Source of the DNA: Chlorella sorokiniana | Taxonomy: Eukaryota > Chlorophyta > Trebouxiophyceae > Chlorellales > Chlorellaceae | NCBI GenBank assembly: GCA_025917655.1 | Contig: CP084615.1 | Coordinates: forward strand, 2,604,001-2,668,000 | Direction: 5' to 3' | DNA: 64,000 nt | Shown here: positions 23,774 through 37,410 of the stretch, piece by piece | Layout of the letters: each line of letters begins with the position of its first letter | How positions within the stretch are numbered: position 1 is the stretch's first letter | Made by a program: the position numbers and the translations under genes | Notes under the pieces: model-generated | What the model was told of the DNA's origin: nothing | What the model saw: the letters and a program-made list of their open reading frames with translations, nothing else | Databases searched by the model: none

Positions 23774-26700
23774 ATGACCTCCCATGGTTCTGAACGACAG
23801 CCGCGGAGAGGGCAATGCAGCCGCTGCCACCGAGCAGCAAGCCCTGGCGGCGCCGCCCCTCCTCTGGCGGATGTCGTGGCAGCAGGGCCCTTCCACGGCC
23901 ACCCACCCGTGGCGATGCACGGGGCTGCCTTTAGTCCTGCGCCAGTGCACGGTTGGGGGCCCTGGTTGGCTCCACCCGCTGGCATGATGGCGCCAGTGCC
24001 ACAGCCCATGGCAATCCAGGGGATGTCGGTTGCACCGGCCGGTTTTGTCCCTGCGGTGCACCCTCAGTTCCACCCACGGCTCGCCTGGCCAGGCGTCCCA
24101 TACGGCCATCAACGGCTCCCACCGCACCCGCATCAGCAGCCGATTGCAGGGCCGCTGCCCACTCCGCCGGTGCAGCAAGGATACCCCGGGTTGCAAGAGC
24201 TGCCTCGGGACCCTTGGGGCGTTGCAGACTCAGGTGGAGCTGCATTTTCTCATCGTTGTCCGTTGCAACATGCTGGAAGCGTCCAAGCGTGCTGCAATGT
24301 CCCTGTTATGCTGTGCAGAGGGGAGCGCAGCACAGGAGCAGCGCAGCGGCGGGAGCAGCAGCTACGCAGACGCTGCTAGGGCGGCGCACAGAGCAGCGGC
24401 ACCCCGCTTCCCCTCTTGGATCCCCCAGCGGCACTCACCGCGCACCGCAGTCCTCTGCCTCTGGCAGGGCGCAGGCCTCCCCACCGCCCCTGCCGATGGT
24501 GCCGCCGCGCGCGGCTGGCCTGCCGCCGCAAGCCGGGCAGGCACAAGAGACGGTGGAGGCTCAGGATGAGGCTGCTGCTGGGGGTCGCGGCCGCTGCGCT
24601 CGGCCGCCGGAAGGAAGGATCTGGAAAGGCTGACCATGAACGCCCGCAACCGCCTTGCAGCGCTGTACCGCCGGCTGCCAGGTGCGTCCCGCTCCTAGCC
24701 CTGCGGCAGCGCCCTCTACACAGGCGCCCGCAGAATGTAGGATGGGTGCGAGAGTGCAAGCGTCCCATGCACCTTACCTGCTGAATGCTGCAACGTCCCA
24801 TCACCTCACATTGTGTGCTCTTGCGTGCTGCAGAGCCCGCCCTGCAATGGCTGCTGTACCGCCTCATCGCCAGCTATGCGCGCATCTCACACGCCGGTGA
24901 GCAGCTGCCCCGCAGCTGCCGCGCCGGGCGCTGCATGTCGGCGCTGCCTAGCCCAACGCGCAAAGGCCCGGCCGGCACGCTGCGGACGCATCAGCTCAGC
25001 CGTCGCTGAGGCACCTGCTTTGCTGCACCACCCACTCCCTGTGCAGCCTTGCTGCAACGACCCGGCTCTCATGCCGCCGCCATCCGCCTGCCTTTGGCCG
25101 ACGCGCTGGGCGCCTGCAGCAGCATCTCCCACCTCCCCTTCCCGCAGCTGGCCGCCGCAGCGCAGCCGTTGCTGGAGGACCTTTGTGCGCGTTTCCTGTC
25201 GGGAGGGGATGTGTTGGCGCCTGTGGTGAGCCCCCCTGCCCTTCGTGCTTGGCTGGCTGCAATATCGGTTGCCCTGTAGCAGCGGTTGCTTGCGTGGATC
25301 CCAGCATGCAGGATGCGTCGCTGGCTCCGCCAGCCCTGCAGCCCAGAAGCTGGCGCCATGGCTGCCGCCGCCGCCGCTGCTACGCCTGCCGTGGCCTGCG
25401 CATGGCTTTGCTGCAGTGCAAAGGATGAGCCTGATCCTTTCCTCTCCGATGCAACCGACCCCCAGGCCCGTCAGTTGGAAGCAGCCACAGGCAGGGGCAG
25501 CCGCGGCATACGAGTGCTTCCGCCGCTGGACCGTGCTGAGGTGGAGACCGCCGCTTTCCAGCTGGCGGCCGACGCCTCGCTGGCGCTGCCACAGCTGCCT
25601 GCAGAAGCAGCGCTTGGTGGGCGGGCGCTGCCCCCGCCGCGGCCGCCGCCGGCCCGTGGCAGCATCATGGACCTGCCAGAGTCGCTGCGCCCGCTGTTTG
25701 ACGGCACCGGCGACGGCAGTGGGCAGCTGAAGCAGTTGTTGACGGCCGCACTGGAGAACCTGCCAGTCGCAACCGCCTTGGCGCAGGCGCCTGCCCCGCC
25801 CGGCTCCGCCCAGCTGCCGCTCGTGGTCTCACCGGACATCGATTTCGGCACGGTCTGCGTTGCCAGCCTGGCGGCAGCAGATCTTGCAGATGCAGCGGGG
25901 CTGCCGCTGCCAGCCTGCCGCCGCTGCCTGGCCTCTCAGCAGCCGCCGGACCAACGACGGGCAGCTTGCTGGACCTGCTCCACCTGTCGGCGGTACCTCA
26001 CGGCGGCAGGGCGGCGCCCGCTGGCGACGCCTCCGCCGCGCCCTCGCCGCGCCCAGCGCCCGTGCTGCGCTTCAGAGAGCTAGTGGTTGAAAACGCCGGC
26101 GCAAGCGAGCCGGTGTGGCTGCTGGGTGGCGTAGCAGCCCCGGCCTTCCCCACACACTGGCTGCCTTGGACGACGCCTCGCTCTTCTGGCTCGACGGTGT
26201 GTGTGCGGCGCCGCTGCAGAGCTGCGTCATTTTTAGTGCCTCTGCCGACCAGCTGCACAGGGTGTTGCTCTTCGGGCGGTAGCCGTCTTCCCCTTGCAGC
26301 ATGTTCCTTTTAGCCACAGATCCCTTCTTGTCGGTGTCTTGTTCTCCACGCTGATCCTGCTGTGCTGTGCTGTGCTGTGCCGCGCAGGCCATCAAGCGGT
26401 GCGCCTTGACCCGCGCCAGCGCCACACCGTCACCCTGGCGCTCAGCGCCGCCGACTGCGCCGCGCGCGCGGCGCCAGGAGAGCGGCATCCTGCAGCAGCT
26501 GCTGCTCCTGGTCTGCGCCGTGCCGAGGAGCGGGCTGGCCGCCGCCGCGCTGGCCCGCATACCCGGCGCCCGGTGGCAGATGTGGAGTGGCCAGCAGGGG
26601 CGGAGTCTGCTGACCGCGGCGGCGGCAGCGGCGTGGAGGAGCGGCTGGGCCCCGCGGCCGCCTTCAGGCTGGTTGTGGTGGCGCGGCGGGTGACGGTCGC

Positions 26701-29700
26701 TTTGCTGGACAGGCCTGGGGATCTTCAGACGCTGCTGGACGCTGATGCTCGGCCCTTCGTTGCTGGTGAGATCCCGAGTGACAGACCTGTTCGCGCGGGT
26801 CGTTCTCACCGACTCTGCATCCTCTCAATATCACCGGTTTGCTTCCCGTTCCGGCCTGCCCAGCTCATGGTCAGCTTTGGCTGCTGCAGCCCCGTACCAT
26901 GTCATTCTCTGAAGCGTATCCTTGCTTCCGTGCAGCCCACCTGAGGCGCCTGTTTGACGAGCCGCCCGCCGATGGCGCGGTTGCGGCAATCCCCAGCTCC
27001 GCAGCGGCCTTGCTGGCTACCGGCGAACCTCACTCCCGCAGCGGTGAGGCTGAGCCACCGCCGGCGTATTGGCGGAAAGCCACGGCGGCGGAGCGCGCGG
27101 CGGCCGCGGCGCGCTCCCGCAGCGGCGCGCTGGGGGCGGCGCCGCTGCTGCAGCGTCATGCGCGGCTGCTTGCGCTTGAAGAGGCTGCGCTGGAGCTGGA
27201 CATCTGCCGGTACGATGCCTGGAACGTGCGGCTGCGGCTGGCGGTGTTTGTGGGAGGCACAAGCGGCAGTACCACACGGTACCGCCTCCTCAGCCTGGCG
27301 CCACCGTCGCATGGGGCAGATGCGTACCGCGCGGCTGGCGGCGTGTACCGCGGCCCCGCTCCGGAGCTGCTGCAGCCGGGGGCGTTGAGGGGCGTCAGCA
27401 GCCGCAGGCAAGCTGCCTGCGTGGCCGCCCGCCCGGCTGCCTTCCCGCGTTTAACGGTTGTTTGGTGCCACTGCCAAATCCGCTCTTCCCACGTTTGCCT
27501 TGTGTGCTGAAAGCCACTGCAGACGACCCTCCCGTCTATGCTCTGGGCGTGCTGGATGTGCCTGGCCTGTCGGAGGGGCGCCCCACGCTGCTGACGGGCG
27601 ACGCAGGTGAGCCTCACCGCCTTCCGCCCATCGCCAGGGAAGCAGAAATCGCTGGCAAGCAGCTCAAGCAGCCCCCGCAGACCCGCCGGAGGCACCGGGA
27701 AGCTTACTGCTTTATGCGTTGTGTGTTGAAGTTGCACGGGCCCGCCTCGCGCCACGCTCTGTTGCCCTCCAGTTCACCTGCGCACGGCACAGCGGCCTCA
27801 GCGCGAGCTGGCCGCCCGCGTGGCCGCCACAGTTGGGAGCACCGTCTTCCTGCTCCTGCCCGAGGCCTTCTGGCGGCAGCCGGACGTCTCTCCTTTGGTG
27901 AGCCTGGTGCGAGCGTGCTGCACGAAGCAGCGGATGTGGCGGCAGCTCTTGCTGGGCATTTTCGCTGTTCCAGGGAAGGGGCAGCAGCAATGTGCCGGCC
28001 TCCCCGCGCGCCCCCACCCCCCACCCCCACCCACCCACCTGAGCAGGTGCCCCAGCTGCGGGCCGCCCGTCGCGGCGGCTTTGGCGCCTCCGGCCTGTTT
28101 GACGGCCTGCTACACGTGCGCTTCAGCTTCGACCGGCTTGCCTTTGGGCGCATGCAGGGGGCGCTGGCCGCAGCAGCCGAGGGCCAGCAGCTGGCGGCGG
28201 CGTGCTGGGTGCCGCGGTGGCCACAGCCGCCTTCTGCAGCAGACGAGGGCCGTGATGCGCGCGAAGTAGAGGCGCACTCCGAGAGGATGCGCCAGCTGCA
28301 GCCAACCGCGGACAGGGTGGCGGCCACAGAGCCTGCGCTGCGCGAGCTCGGCAGCCGCAGGCTGAACGCGGAGCAGCGGCACGCGGTAGCCGCGGTGGTG
28401 TGCGGTGCCGGGCGCGCCTACCCCTTTGCCCTCAATGGCCCGCCGGGTGGGATGCGACGCCTGTGCCTGCCCGACTCCCTGCCTCCCCACCTGCCAGCTT
28501 CGCGTCCGTGTCACCAGCAACTTCTCCTCCAGACAGCTCTGCCTCCCCGCTCACCCACCCGCCCTGCCCGCTGCTTTCTTCCACCCAGGCACGGGCAAGA
28601 CTGTGACGCTCGTGGAGTGCGCGCTGCAGCTGCTGCAGGCCTTCCCCCTGGCCCGCCTGCTGCTCTGCGCCCGCAGGTGCGGCTGCCACGCGTGCGCTGT
28701 GCTGCGCTGCCTGCGGGCCCTGCACACCTCGCTGAATCCTCGCTCCGCCCTGTTTCAAGTCTCAGTCAGTCAGAGCGCGGCCTGTGGCCGGCACACCCAC
28801 ACACGTCCAGTACTGCCAACACTGCAAACACCATCCTCTGCTTTTTCCTCCTGCCCCGCCCGGCCGCCGCAGAACTACTCTGCCGACCTCCTGTGCAGCG
28901 CGCTGGCGGCGACGGGGCTGGCCCCCAGGGACATGCTGCGCGTGAATGACCCGCGGCGGCCGCCCTTCACAGTCAAGGAGGATGTACTGCCGTACTGCCT
29001 GTACAGCGATGCAACCCGCATGTTTGCATTGCCAGACGTGGCGGCCGTCGCCAGCCGCCGCGTCGTCATCGCAACCTGCGGCGCCGCTGGTGGGCTTGTT
29101 TGGCTGGCCTGGGCTGTCGTGCCTCTGCTGCCTCTGTTGGCCCGTGACAAGCGCTGCCCTTGGCACCCGCTCGTGACCATGATGCACACTGCTGCTTCGC
29201 CGCCGCCCAGCACAGCAGCGGCCTGATCCAAGCCGCTGTGCGCTGGCCCCGCCTGCAGCGCTGCTGCAGGAGGGCGAGTTTGAGGTAGAGGCCGCGACGT
29301 TCACCCATGTCCTGATTGATGAGGCGGGGCAGGTGGGCTGCGTCACAGCTTCCCGCCGGCTTCCATTGGTCCTTCTGCAACGCAGTACAACCTGTGCAGC
29401 GTGTGGAGTTTGCTCTATGCTCGAGCAGCTTGCGAAGCCGCTCGGCGGCTGTGACCCGTTCCTTGTTCTCCCGTGCAGGCGCTGCTGCCGGAGGCGCTGA
29501 TCCCTTTCTCCCTGCTGAAGCCGCCGCCCGCGGCAGGCGCTGGCGCCCGGCCCGGCCAGCGACCCCGGCTGGGGCGCTGTGCTGTGCGGCGACCCGCGCC
29601 AGCTGGGGCCCGTGGTGCGCTCTCAGGTGGGGCTCCGCCCTCTTCTTTCTCAGTTTTGTTCAGCTGGGCCAGCAGCAACAACCGCCACAGGTCCCAGCAG

Positions 29701-32700
29701 GAAACAGCAGCTAGCTGTCAGCAGCGCTGTGATGGCACGCGCACGGCGCACCGCTGACAGCTGCCTGCCGTTCTGTGCCTGGACAGTGCGGCGAGGCTGC
29801 GCTTGCCCTCTTTGCGCTCGCTCTTTGCGCTGCAATCAGCTGTCCCCGCATGGCCCCGCACGGGCCGCCCTACCGTGCTGCCGCGCCGCCACCGTCGCGT
29901 TGCGTTGCACGCTCCCCTCGCTCCGCAGGTGGCAGCAGCCTCTGGCCTGGCCTCAAGCCTGCTGGAGCTCTGCATCTCCCATCACGCCGCCTGCGCCGCC
30001 GACGTCATGCGCCAAGTGAGCGCCAGCTGGCCGCCGCCTCGCCCGCAGCCTTGCCCGCTCACAGAGCGCGGCGTTTGCGGCTGATTCCTGGGCAGAGCGG
30101 CGTGCCAGGCAACTGCGGCTGGCAGGCTCTCTGGGCCGCGCTTTGGGATCCCCCTTCAATGCTGCCGCAGATGCCGATCGATGTGGCAAGGGCAACTTTG
30201 CTGCACTGGAGGCGGCTCGCTCCTGCCATTCATGACAGGCACCCCCTGCCCCGTGTTCTGCCTGCGGCTGCAGGGGCTGGTGCCCCCACCGCCATGCTGG
30301 TCCGCAACTACCGCTCCCACCGCCGCCTGCTGGACCTGCCCTCCAAACTCTTCTATGGCGGCAGCCTGCAGGCCGCCGCCGATTCGCGCTCAGGTGCGAT
30401 TGCAGCCCTGCTGAAGACCCTGGCAACCCAGCCCTGGAACACCCACCCGTGCCCTTGCCCCCCTCCCCACACGAGCTTGTGCCTGTCGCCTCCCTGTGCC
30501 TGCTCGTGCCTGCCCGTCACCCGTGCCTGTCGCCTCTGACGCTTACCTCCTCCTCGCATCGCGGCCCCCGCCCCGCCCCTGACCCCGCAGTGCTGCCGCC
30601 GCGCTGGCGCGAACTGGTTGCGGATGGCGGCGAATGGCAGGACAGTGATGGAGAGGAGTCTGCCGCGGCTGCAGCATCGGCGGAGAGCGGAGGCGAGGGT
30701 GGCTCTCAAGAAGAAGATCCGCAAGAGGAGCAAGAAGAGGAGGAGGAGGAGCAGGAGGAGGGCGGCTTTGACCAGGGCAGCACGGCCAGCCTTCTCTTTT
30801 ACGGCGTGCGCGGGCAGCAGATGCGGGAGGGCGACGCTCCCAGCTTCTTCAACCCTCTTGAGGTGGGAAGCCCTGCTGCGTGGCCAGCCCCTGTGTTGCT
30901 AAGCCCTCCGCTGCTGCTTGAGCAGCCTACCGGCTTGCGGCTGCTGCCGCGCGGTCGCATGCGGCCCATCAGCCGCGCTCCCAGCTCTGCCAAGCCCGTC
31001 GCTTTATCTGCTTGGTTCTGCACACCCTCCCATCCGTTTCCACCGCCCCATGCCAGCAGGCCTCCACAGTAGTGGAGCTGGTGCGGGGCCTGCTTGCCAG
31101 CGGAGCCGGGGTGCGCCCGGACGACTGCGGCATCATGGCGACCTACCGCAAGCAGGTGCGCAGGTGGCGCCTGTGCCCGCAGCACTCCCCCAGCTCCTCC
31201 GTTCCGTTGCAGCACTGGGAGGGAACCTCGGGCCCGCTGTATGCCGCCACCCGGGCCGCCACGCGGCGCGGCGCTGCCGCCGGCATCGTTCCGCATGCAT
31301 GTGTTCCGCAATGCTTTCTGTGGCCCGAGCTGCGCTGGCTGTACGCGGCCAGGGGGCATTTGGCCCTGCACTGTACTGCAGGTTTGTGATGCAGAGTGTA
31401 CCGCGATCACTGAAGTATACCTCTGTACCGCAGGTCCAGAAGATCCGGCTGCTGCTCCGTGAGCGGGGCCTGGGCGCCATCCGGGTGCGCCGCCCCTGGA
31501 GGGCTGCCGCACGCTCGCCCTGCAGCAGCGCCGCTGCCGCTACCGCCGCTGCCGCTGCCAGTCCGTTGTGAGGTGTCGGCAGTGGCTGCGGCTGCAAGCA
31601 GGACACACCTGCTGGGCTCCAGGGACCAACCGGGAGCCCATTTGGATGTCATATATTTTTTATTGAGTAACCCAAGTTTCTTGACTGGACACGAATTCGA
31701 AACTTCGAGTTGCAGGTGGGCACTGTGGATGACTACCAGGGCCAGGAGGAGCGCATCGTGTTCATCTCAACCACCCTCAGCCGCCCCGAGTCTCTACCGC
31801 CGCAGCAGCTGCAGCAGCAGGGCGGCGTCGGCGACGACACAGCTGACCGCAACCTGGGCTTCTGGCGCAACCCCAAGCGCTTCAATGTGCGTTTGCTGGC
31901 GGGAGTCCCTTTTATCTTTCCCACTGCGGGGTGTCAGTTGTTGCTGATCATGGGCTGCTGGCTGCAACATTGCCCACATCCTGGCATCCCCCTCTGTCCC
32001 CCCCTCCCCCTATCCGCAGGTGGCTATCACGCGGGCCAAGGCGCTGCTGGTGGTGGTGGGCCACCCAGCGGTGCTGCTGGAGGATGCCAGCTGGAGGGAG
32101 CTGCTGCGGTGTGTGGGTGGTTGGGAGGGAGGGGGGTTGCATGCATGCTTTGCGGCGCACTCAGGGGGCGAGTGAGTGTGCGAGCGGCAAGGGGGCTGCC
32201 GGGGGCCGGCACGATGCATGTGAAGCGCGCTGTCGCCCTTGTACTGCACTGTACCACAGCCACTGCTTCTCCAACGGGGCGTACCGCGGCGCTGGCGCCG
32301 ACTCGCTGCGCCAGCGGTTCCGCGTCGACGCCGGCGCCGCCGCGCCGCCGCTGCCGGAGCTGCCAGCCGGCGAAGAAGGTAGGGCGGCGGTGGGGAGGGG
32401 GTCCTTCAGCAGACGCCAGCTTGGCAGGATGCCCCGCTTGCAGCTAGAGCGAGCTCAAGCCAACATGCTGCTGCCTACAGACACAGCTAAGAACCTCTGC
32501 CCGCCAACGCAACTCGTCCCCACCCGGGCTTTCCATCCCTTGTCATCGCAGGTGCCTTGCCGGAGGCCGCCGATGCCGAGCTGCAGCGCGCCATCGGGCA
32601 GCTGGCTGAGCTGGCGCTGCTGGGGGCGGGGCGCGCCGCCGAGCTCTTTCCCGACAGCTTGGACGAGCTGTATGCTGCCGCTGCCGACGAGGCGCCCTTC

Positions 32701-32715
32701 AGGGTGCTGCTGTGA
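23774..32715 (+). CDS. SDE3: MOV10/SDE3-type SF1 RNA helicase
   Basis: Proteins of this group unwind RNA 5' to 3' and act in RNA silencing and control of mobile elements. The proposed start opens a Pro/His-rich low-complexity leader (23774-24230). The N-terminal half includes an ASH/MSP-like beta domain (VVSPDIDFGTVCVASL, then LRFRELVVENAGASEPVWLL). Helicase motifs follow in order: GSRRLNAEQRHAVAAVV (Q-like), NGPPG spliced to GTGKTVTLVECALQLLQ (motif I), NYSADLLCSALAATGLAPRD, VVIATCGAAG (Ic), FTHVLIDEAGQ (motif II, DEAG as in MOV10/SDE3), LCGDPRQLGPVVRS (III), LVRNYRSHRRLLDLPSKLFY (IV), CGIMATYRKQ, VGTVDDYQGQEERIVFISTT (V) and FNVAITRAKALLVVVGHP (VI). An acidic insert lies near 30640-30770. 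The stop is at 32713-32715 after FRVLL. The 5' end is the least certain part. Confidence 0.9.
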
Positions 32716-33417
32716 CGGCCCAGGGGGCGGGGGGCGAGTTGCACCCTTCCTGGCCCCGTTCCTGGCTAAGAGGCGTTTCATCTCAGCCAGCCAGGTTTCA
32801 ACCCCCTCCTACGCCTCACCACGCGTCTTCTGTGCTGCCCTCCTGCCTGCCTTGATTGTTCTCCGCATGCTGCTCTCCATTCGTCACAGCCCTGCTTCCC
32901 GTACGGCTTGCAACTGTGGCGCGGGGTCCGCCCGGCTGAGCGGCGGCACACCGCCGCGCTGCGCCCCCGCTGCCCACGCTCGGCGCCTTTCGGCCGGTTT
33001 TGCGCCTGCGATGTGTTCCATGGTCAGTGCTTCCTCGCTCTTGAACACATGATTGTCAGGAGTCAAGATTGGAGCGTAGGGAAGGTGTCAATAGAGGTTT
33101 CGATCTAAGAGTCTCGTCGACAGAAATATGGTGGTGCAAGCATAGCGTGGGGTGTAAAGAGTAGGTGGTGACAGCTGACACAAGCGGGGGTGTGCAAATT
33201 GACAGGATGGGTGAAAGGGCAAACGCCTTCAAAGCGCCGCTTGAAGGGGAGCACGGGCCAGCAGGCCGGCCGGGGATGGGAGGGTGTCGCTGTCGGCTCG
33301 CCCCGCCCTCCTGCCCGCCCCGACTGCTGGCCAGGCAGCCAGACAGCCACCACGGCGTGGCGACGGGGCAGCGCCTGGCCAACGTCCCTCCGCAGGCCTG
33401 CGGGAGCCAGGGTGGGC
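32716..33417. other. Convergent 3' flanks of helicase and WD40 gene
   Basis: The two genes converge here. This 702 bp should hold both 3' UTRs. Open frames on either strand have no recognisable domain. Confidence 0.45.
33153..33157 (+). terminator. Candidate TGTAA poly(A) signal of the helicase
   Basis: A TGTAA lies about 440 nt past the helicase stop, a normal 3' UTR length for green-algal nuclear genes. The assignment is by position only. Confidence 0.4.
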
Positions 33418-36358
33418 TCACACCCGCAGCATCTGCGTCTTGTTGCCGAAGCAGACAGCCACCCAGTCGGGCTGCGCGGAGCTCCACTGCAGCTGGTTGA
33501 TCTCCGTGCCCGCGTTGTAGGCAAGGATGGGGTCCAGGACGTTGCTCGACGCGGCGCTGGTACCGCCTGCGGTACCGCCGCCCTGGCCCAGCACGCCCAG
33601 GTCCCAAATCAGCGCCTGGCTGTCGTCGCCCGCGGAGCAGAGGTGCGACGCAGAATGCGGCGCCCAGCAGATGGCATTGATGCTTGCCTGCAAGGACGGA
33701 GGGAGCGGGCAGAGGGAGGGCCCTGGGTGCCTCACCTGGCAGCAGGCCAAGAAGCAGCAAGCGGCAGGCAGGCTGGAAGGGGCGGGTCAAGGGCACGCAG
33801 AGGTGTGTTGCGCAGCCAGAAAGCACGGCGGCTTCCCTGGCAGCGACGCCCCAACCCAGGCAGGCACCGGCCCGCACGCATGCTGACACAAACCGCCCCT
33901 GCATCGTGAGCGGCGGCGGCATGCTCGCCGCGCCTCGTTGCCCACCTGGTGGCGGCGCAGCTCAGCCACAGGCAGCGTGGGGTATCGGATGTCCAGCACA
34001 GACACCTTGGAGGAGTCCATGGCCAGCACTGCATCACAAGCAGAAGCCAGGATGTGCGTGAGAGCACGGCAGGAGGGCTGGAAAGTGGGGCGCAGCGGCG
34101 AGGCGCAGGCAGGGCTGCCGAGGCAGCTCTGAGCTCTGAGCGCGCTGGCTGCTCGTCGCCGCGGCAAGCAGCCCGCACACGCCGGCTCCTGGCAGCAGTA
34201 GCCGCATGCAGCAGTGTGCAGGGCCCTGCAGCCAGCAGCAGCAGCAGCCCACTGCTCCCCGCTGCTTGCTGCCAGGCATGCGCTGCCGGTGCTCAGGATG
34301 CTCGGCCAAGCCCAGCATCAGCTTCCTGCAGCGCAGTAGTATGAGCGGTGCGGCCACCCACCCGCGATGTACCGAGGGTCCTGCTTGTTCCAGGTCAGGC
34401 GCAGCAGAGGGGTGTCGGGCGTGGGCGACTCGTAAATGATGGTGCTGTGCTCCTTGTCCCTGATGGAAGAAAGGGGGAGAAACATTAACGATGGAAATGA
34501 ATCGCAGCATGGGCTTGCACATGGGATCAGGCGGAGAGAGGCTGCGAGCAGGCGCAGGAGCATGCACCAGCAACCTTGCTGGGGCCCCGTGCCGAGACCG
34601 CCCTGGATGGTGTGCATGCAATTTTGCATGCAATGCAAAGGCTTTTGACCATCCGCCTGCCCAAACCGAACCTGAGGTCAAACACGCGCACAGAGCCGTC
34701 CGCCGACACAGAGGCGAAGATGCCGATGCCGCCCCAAGCAATGTCGTACACCTGTGGTGGCAGATGGGACAGGGTTGGATGGGTTGGCTGGGTCAGTGTG
34801 GGTGGGGCCGTAGGTGTGGGCAGGGGGAGGGGGTTCAGTCGTCGCTTTGGGCTGTGGCGCTGCATCGGTCCCTGATCAACCCGCCACAACGCCCCCACTC
34901 CCACCCATGCCTCCGCAAACCCATAATATCATTGGCAGAATACCAGAAGGCTGTTGGGAGACTTCATTGTGTTGTGTTTTGTTCCTTGATATGAAAAAAA
35001 AAAAAAGCAAGCCCGCCCACCTCCTTGTCGTGCGCGATGAGCTGCGTGTCCACCACCCCGCGCTCCACATCCCACACGGTGCAGGTGGTGTCGATTGAGG
35101 CGGTGCCCACGCGCCGCGGGTCCAGCTCGTTCCAGTCAAAGGAGGTGAGCGGCGCCGCAAACTCGCCGCCCTTGTTCTGCAGGCGAGCAAACAGGGCGGG
35201 GGGGGCAAGGTTGCAGGAGCATGGAGGGCCGGGGGCGTGGGCAAGGTTGCGGGAACAAAGCGGGCGTGGCGGGGCAGGGCGGGAACATGGTGTTGTGGGA
35301 AAGGCGACGGCAAGTGGAGGTGGTGTGAGGTGCACTGCTGAAAGCGTGAGGGATGGCGTGTGTGTGCAAATCTTGACCCCTGTCCTGCCAGCATCGCACG
35401 TTGTTGAGCAGTTTCTCGAGGCGCACGCCCTGATGGCCGGGGCCGTCGTCCGTCACGCGCCACACCCGCAGGAAGTCGCCGCTGGTGGCCAGCAGGTCAG
35501 GGCGCGTGCCGCTCTGCAGGCACAGGGTCGATTCAGCGGCATGCAAGCGCAGGGCAGGGTTGTTGAGGGGTTGGCGGCGCTGCCAGCTGCCAGGCAAGAA
35601 AATCGCATGCTGCCAGCTCTCCAGGCAGCGGCGCCCCTACAGCTGCACAGCTGCCGGCACTGCTGTGTCGCTGTTGCGGTACTGCTGCGGTACCTTGTCC
35701 GGGATGAAGGCCACCTTGGTGGGCGGGTAGGGGTGCTGGAAGGTGAGCGCCGGTGTGCTGCGAATCACGCCCGCCGCCTCATCCACTGCAGGCAAGCAAG
35801 CGGCGAAAACGCCACGTGAACTCGAGCCAGCCTGTGCAGCTGCAGAGAACCTGCCGGGCCCAAAGAGGGCAGGCGAAAACCTCGCTAGACGAGCATGGGG
35901 CAGCTCGGGTAGGCGGCGGCGGCGGCGGCGGCGTTTGCAACAGGGGAGAGGCGGAAGCAGCTGTCGACAGGACTCACGGTGCAACAGCTCCACTTTGTTG
36001 GCATAGTCGTCGATGAAAGAGCCGACAGCAAGGCGGTAGGGCTTGTCCGGCCGGGACTGCGCATGACGGAAGGGGCGGGCAGCAGCGCTTGACTGGAAGC
36101 TGCCCTCGTGCACACATCAGCCCGCTGCTCTCACGGCACACTGCATGATTGCTGCAAGATGCTGCTTTGTGCTGGTTCAAGCACAGGGTGCTCGGCAGCC
36201 TTCGCCAGGCAAAGGGTGGCAGTGTGGTTGGGGGCAGCTGGAGCAGCGCGACTGTTCGCCGCACGACGGCTCACCGAGAAGCCGCAGGCATACACGCTGC
36301 TGGTGCTGGTGTATGTGTAGATCTCTGCCCGGCCTTCACCCTGCTGCTGATCCTGCAT
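33418..36358 (-). CDS. LWD1: LWD1 / TTG1 / DCAF7-type WD40 protein
   Basis: This family (plant LIGHT-REGULATED WD and TTG1, animal DCAF7/WDR68) scaffolds transcription complexes and kinases. The match is close along the whole protein. Exon 1 has [19 protein letters not shown], then [200 protein letters not shown] and [11 protein letters not shown], ending [12 protein letters not shown]-stop. The WD repeats are split by short introns. The ATG at 36356-36358 fits the family N-terminus. In plants LWD1 feeds the circadian clock. The role in algae is inferred. Confidence 0.96.
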
Positions 36359-37410
36359 GTGCGCCCTGCGTGGCGGGAAGCGGGAGCGCAGAAGCGTCGC
36401 ACGAGGAGTCGCGCCGTGTGACAGCGGCGAATGTGACAGCGGCGGATGGGGGCAGACGACGGGCCAAGCGGGACCAGGCGTTCGTTCTCGAGGCGCTCAC
36501 CGCCTTGCGCTGCCCTGGGCGCAGGGCACTGCGGGAAAGCGGCAGGCGGACGCTCTTCAGTCTTGCGCTCTTGCTTCGATGGTGCAGACGGGCGGCCCGG
36601 GGCTCCGTCGATCGTTATCAAAAGTGCTGATCTAGCGCATTATGTACTTATCAGGCGCTTGATTGGGGTGGCGGAGCAGTACTGCCGGCACTACTCCCAA
36701 CCCGACGGAGGTTCTAGCCCTTGGAAGGCCCCCAGGGGCAGCTTGCTGCATGAGCCTCCTCCCTTGCATCTTAACTGTCACCTTTTACCCTTTCAACCTC
36801 TCAGCAAGCCTGGATACTCTTGAGCCAGCTTCGGCTGTCCGCTGAGCCGTGCCAAGATGACACATAGCCGCACTTGGCGCACTTGATTAAGAGCAAATTA
36901 TAAACACCATTAGTATGTTTGTACCCTTGAGAACGTCTGCACAAGCTGTGGCATTGGCAATCTTCAGACCGGGCTGTTCGCACGCGGCAGTATGCAGCAC
37001 TGCCGCCACTTGGGGCGCCAGTTGAAACCCAGCCCCAAGACCCTCAAGAGTTGCTCAGTCGTTTGTCTTCAGCCATTGCGGCACAGATAGCTTTACAATA
37101 TTGATGCAGCCGGCCTGGAGCGATACTTTCGTGCTGTGCTGACGTCCAGCACCGCCTTGCAGCACGGGCTCATCGGTGCTCATCGTCGCCTCTACGACCA
37201 CAGAAGCTGCGAAGCAAGCTTTGCACTGACCTCGAGGTAGGCAAAGCGGGGGCCAGGCTATTATCAGCCTCGCCCGCTTCCTCAGCCTGTCGCAGCGCCA
37301 TCGCCTTCATTCGTAGTCATCAAGCGCGCATTGCATTGTTTAAACGAGCTCCCGACACGAATGGCTGGCTAGCGGCTTGCCGCTTGCCGCTCCCGTGGGC
37401 TCCGTGCAGG
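36359..37410. promoter_or_regulatory. 1-kb divergent intergenic region, LWD1 / MPH2-like gene
   Basis: This region separates two divergent genes. Its right part (36600-37330) is distinctly lower in GC than the genes. No open frame shows a domain or codon pattern like its neighbours. Promoters and 5' UTRs of both genes must lie here. Confidence 0.45.

Noticed and set aside
23503-24009. Minus-strand frame ending ARQSAPAALKDQVAPI with a charged helix (RERDESEKIAEMLRLL)
   Set aside because: Its left part looks protein-like, but the right part is antisense to the helicase leader, and no start, splice pattern or family could be fixed. It may deserve a look with RNA data.
36271-36823. Short frames in the gap upstream of LWD1
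   Set aside because: There is no domain or consistent codon use, and the frames overlap the likely promoter of LWD1.
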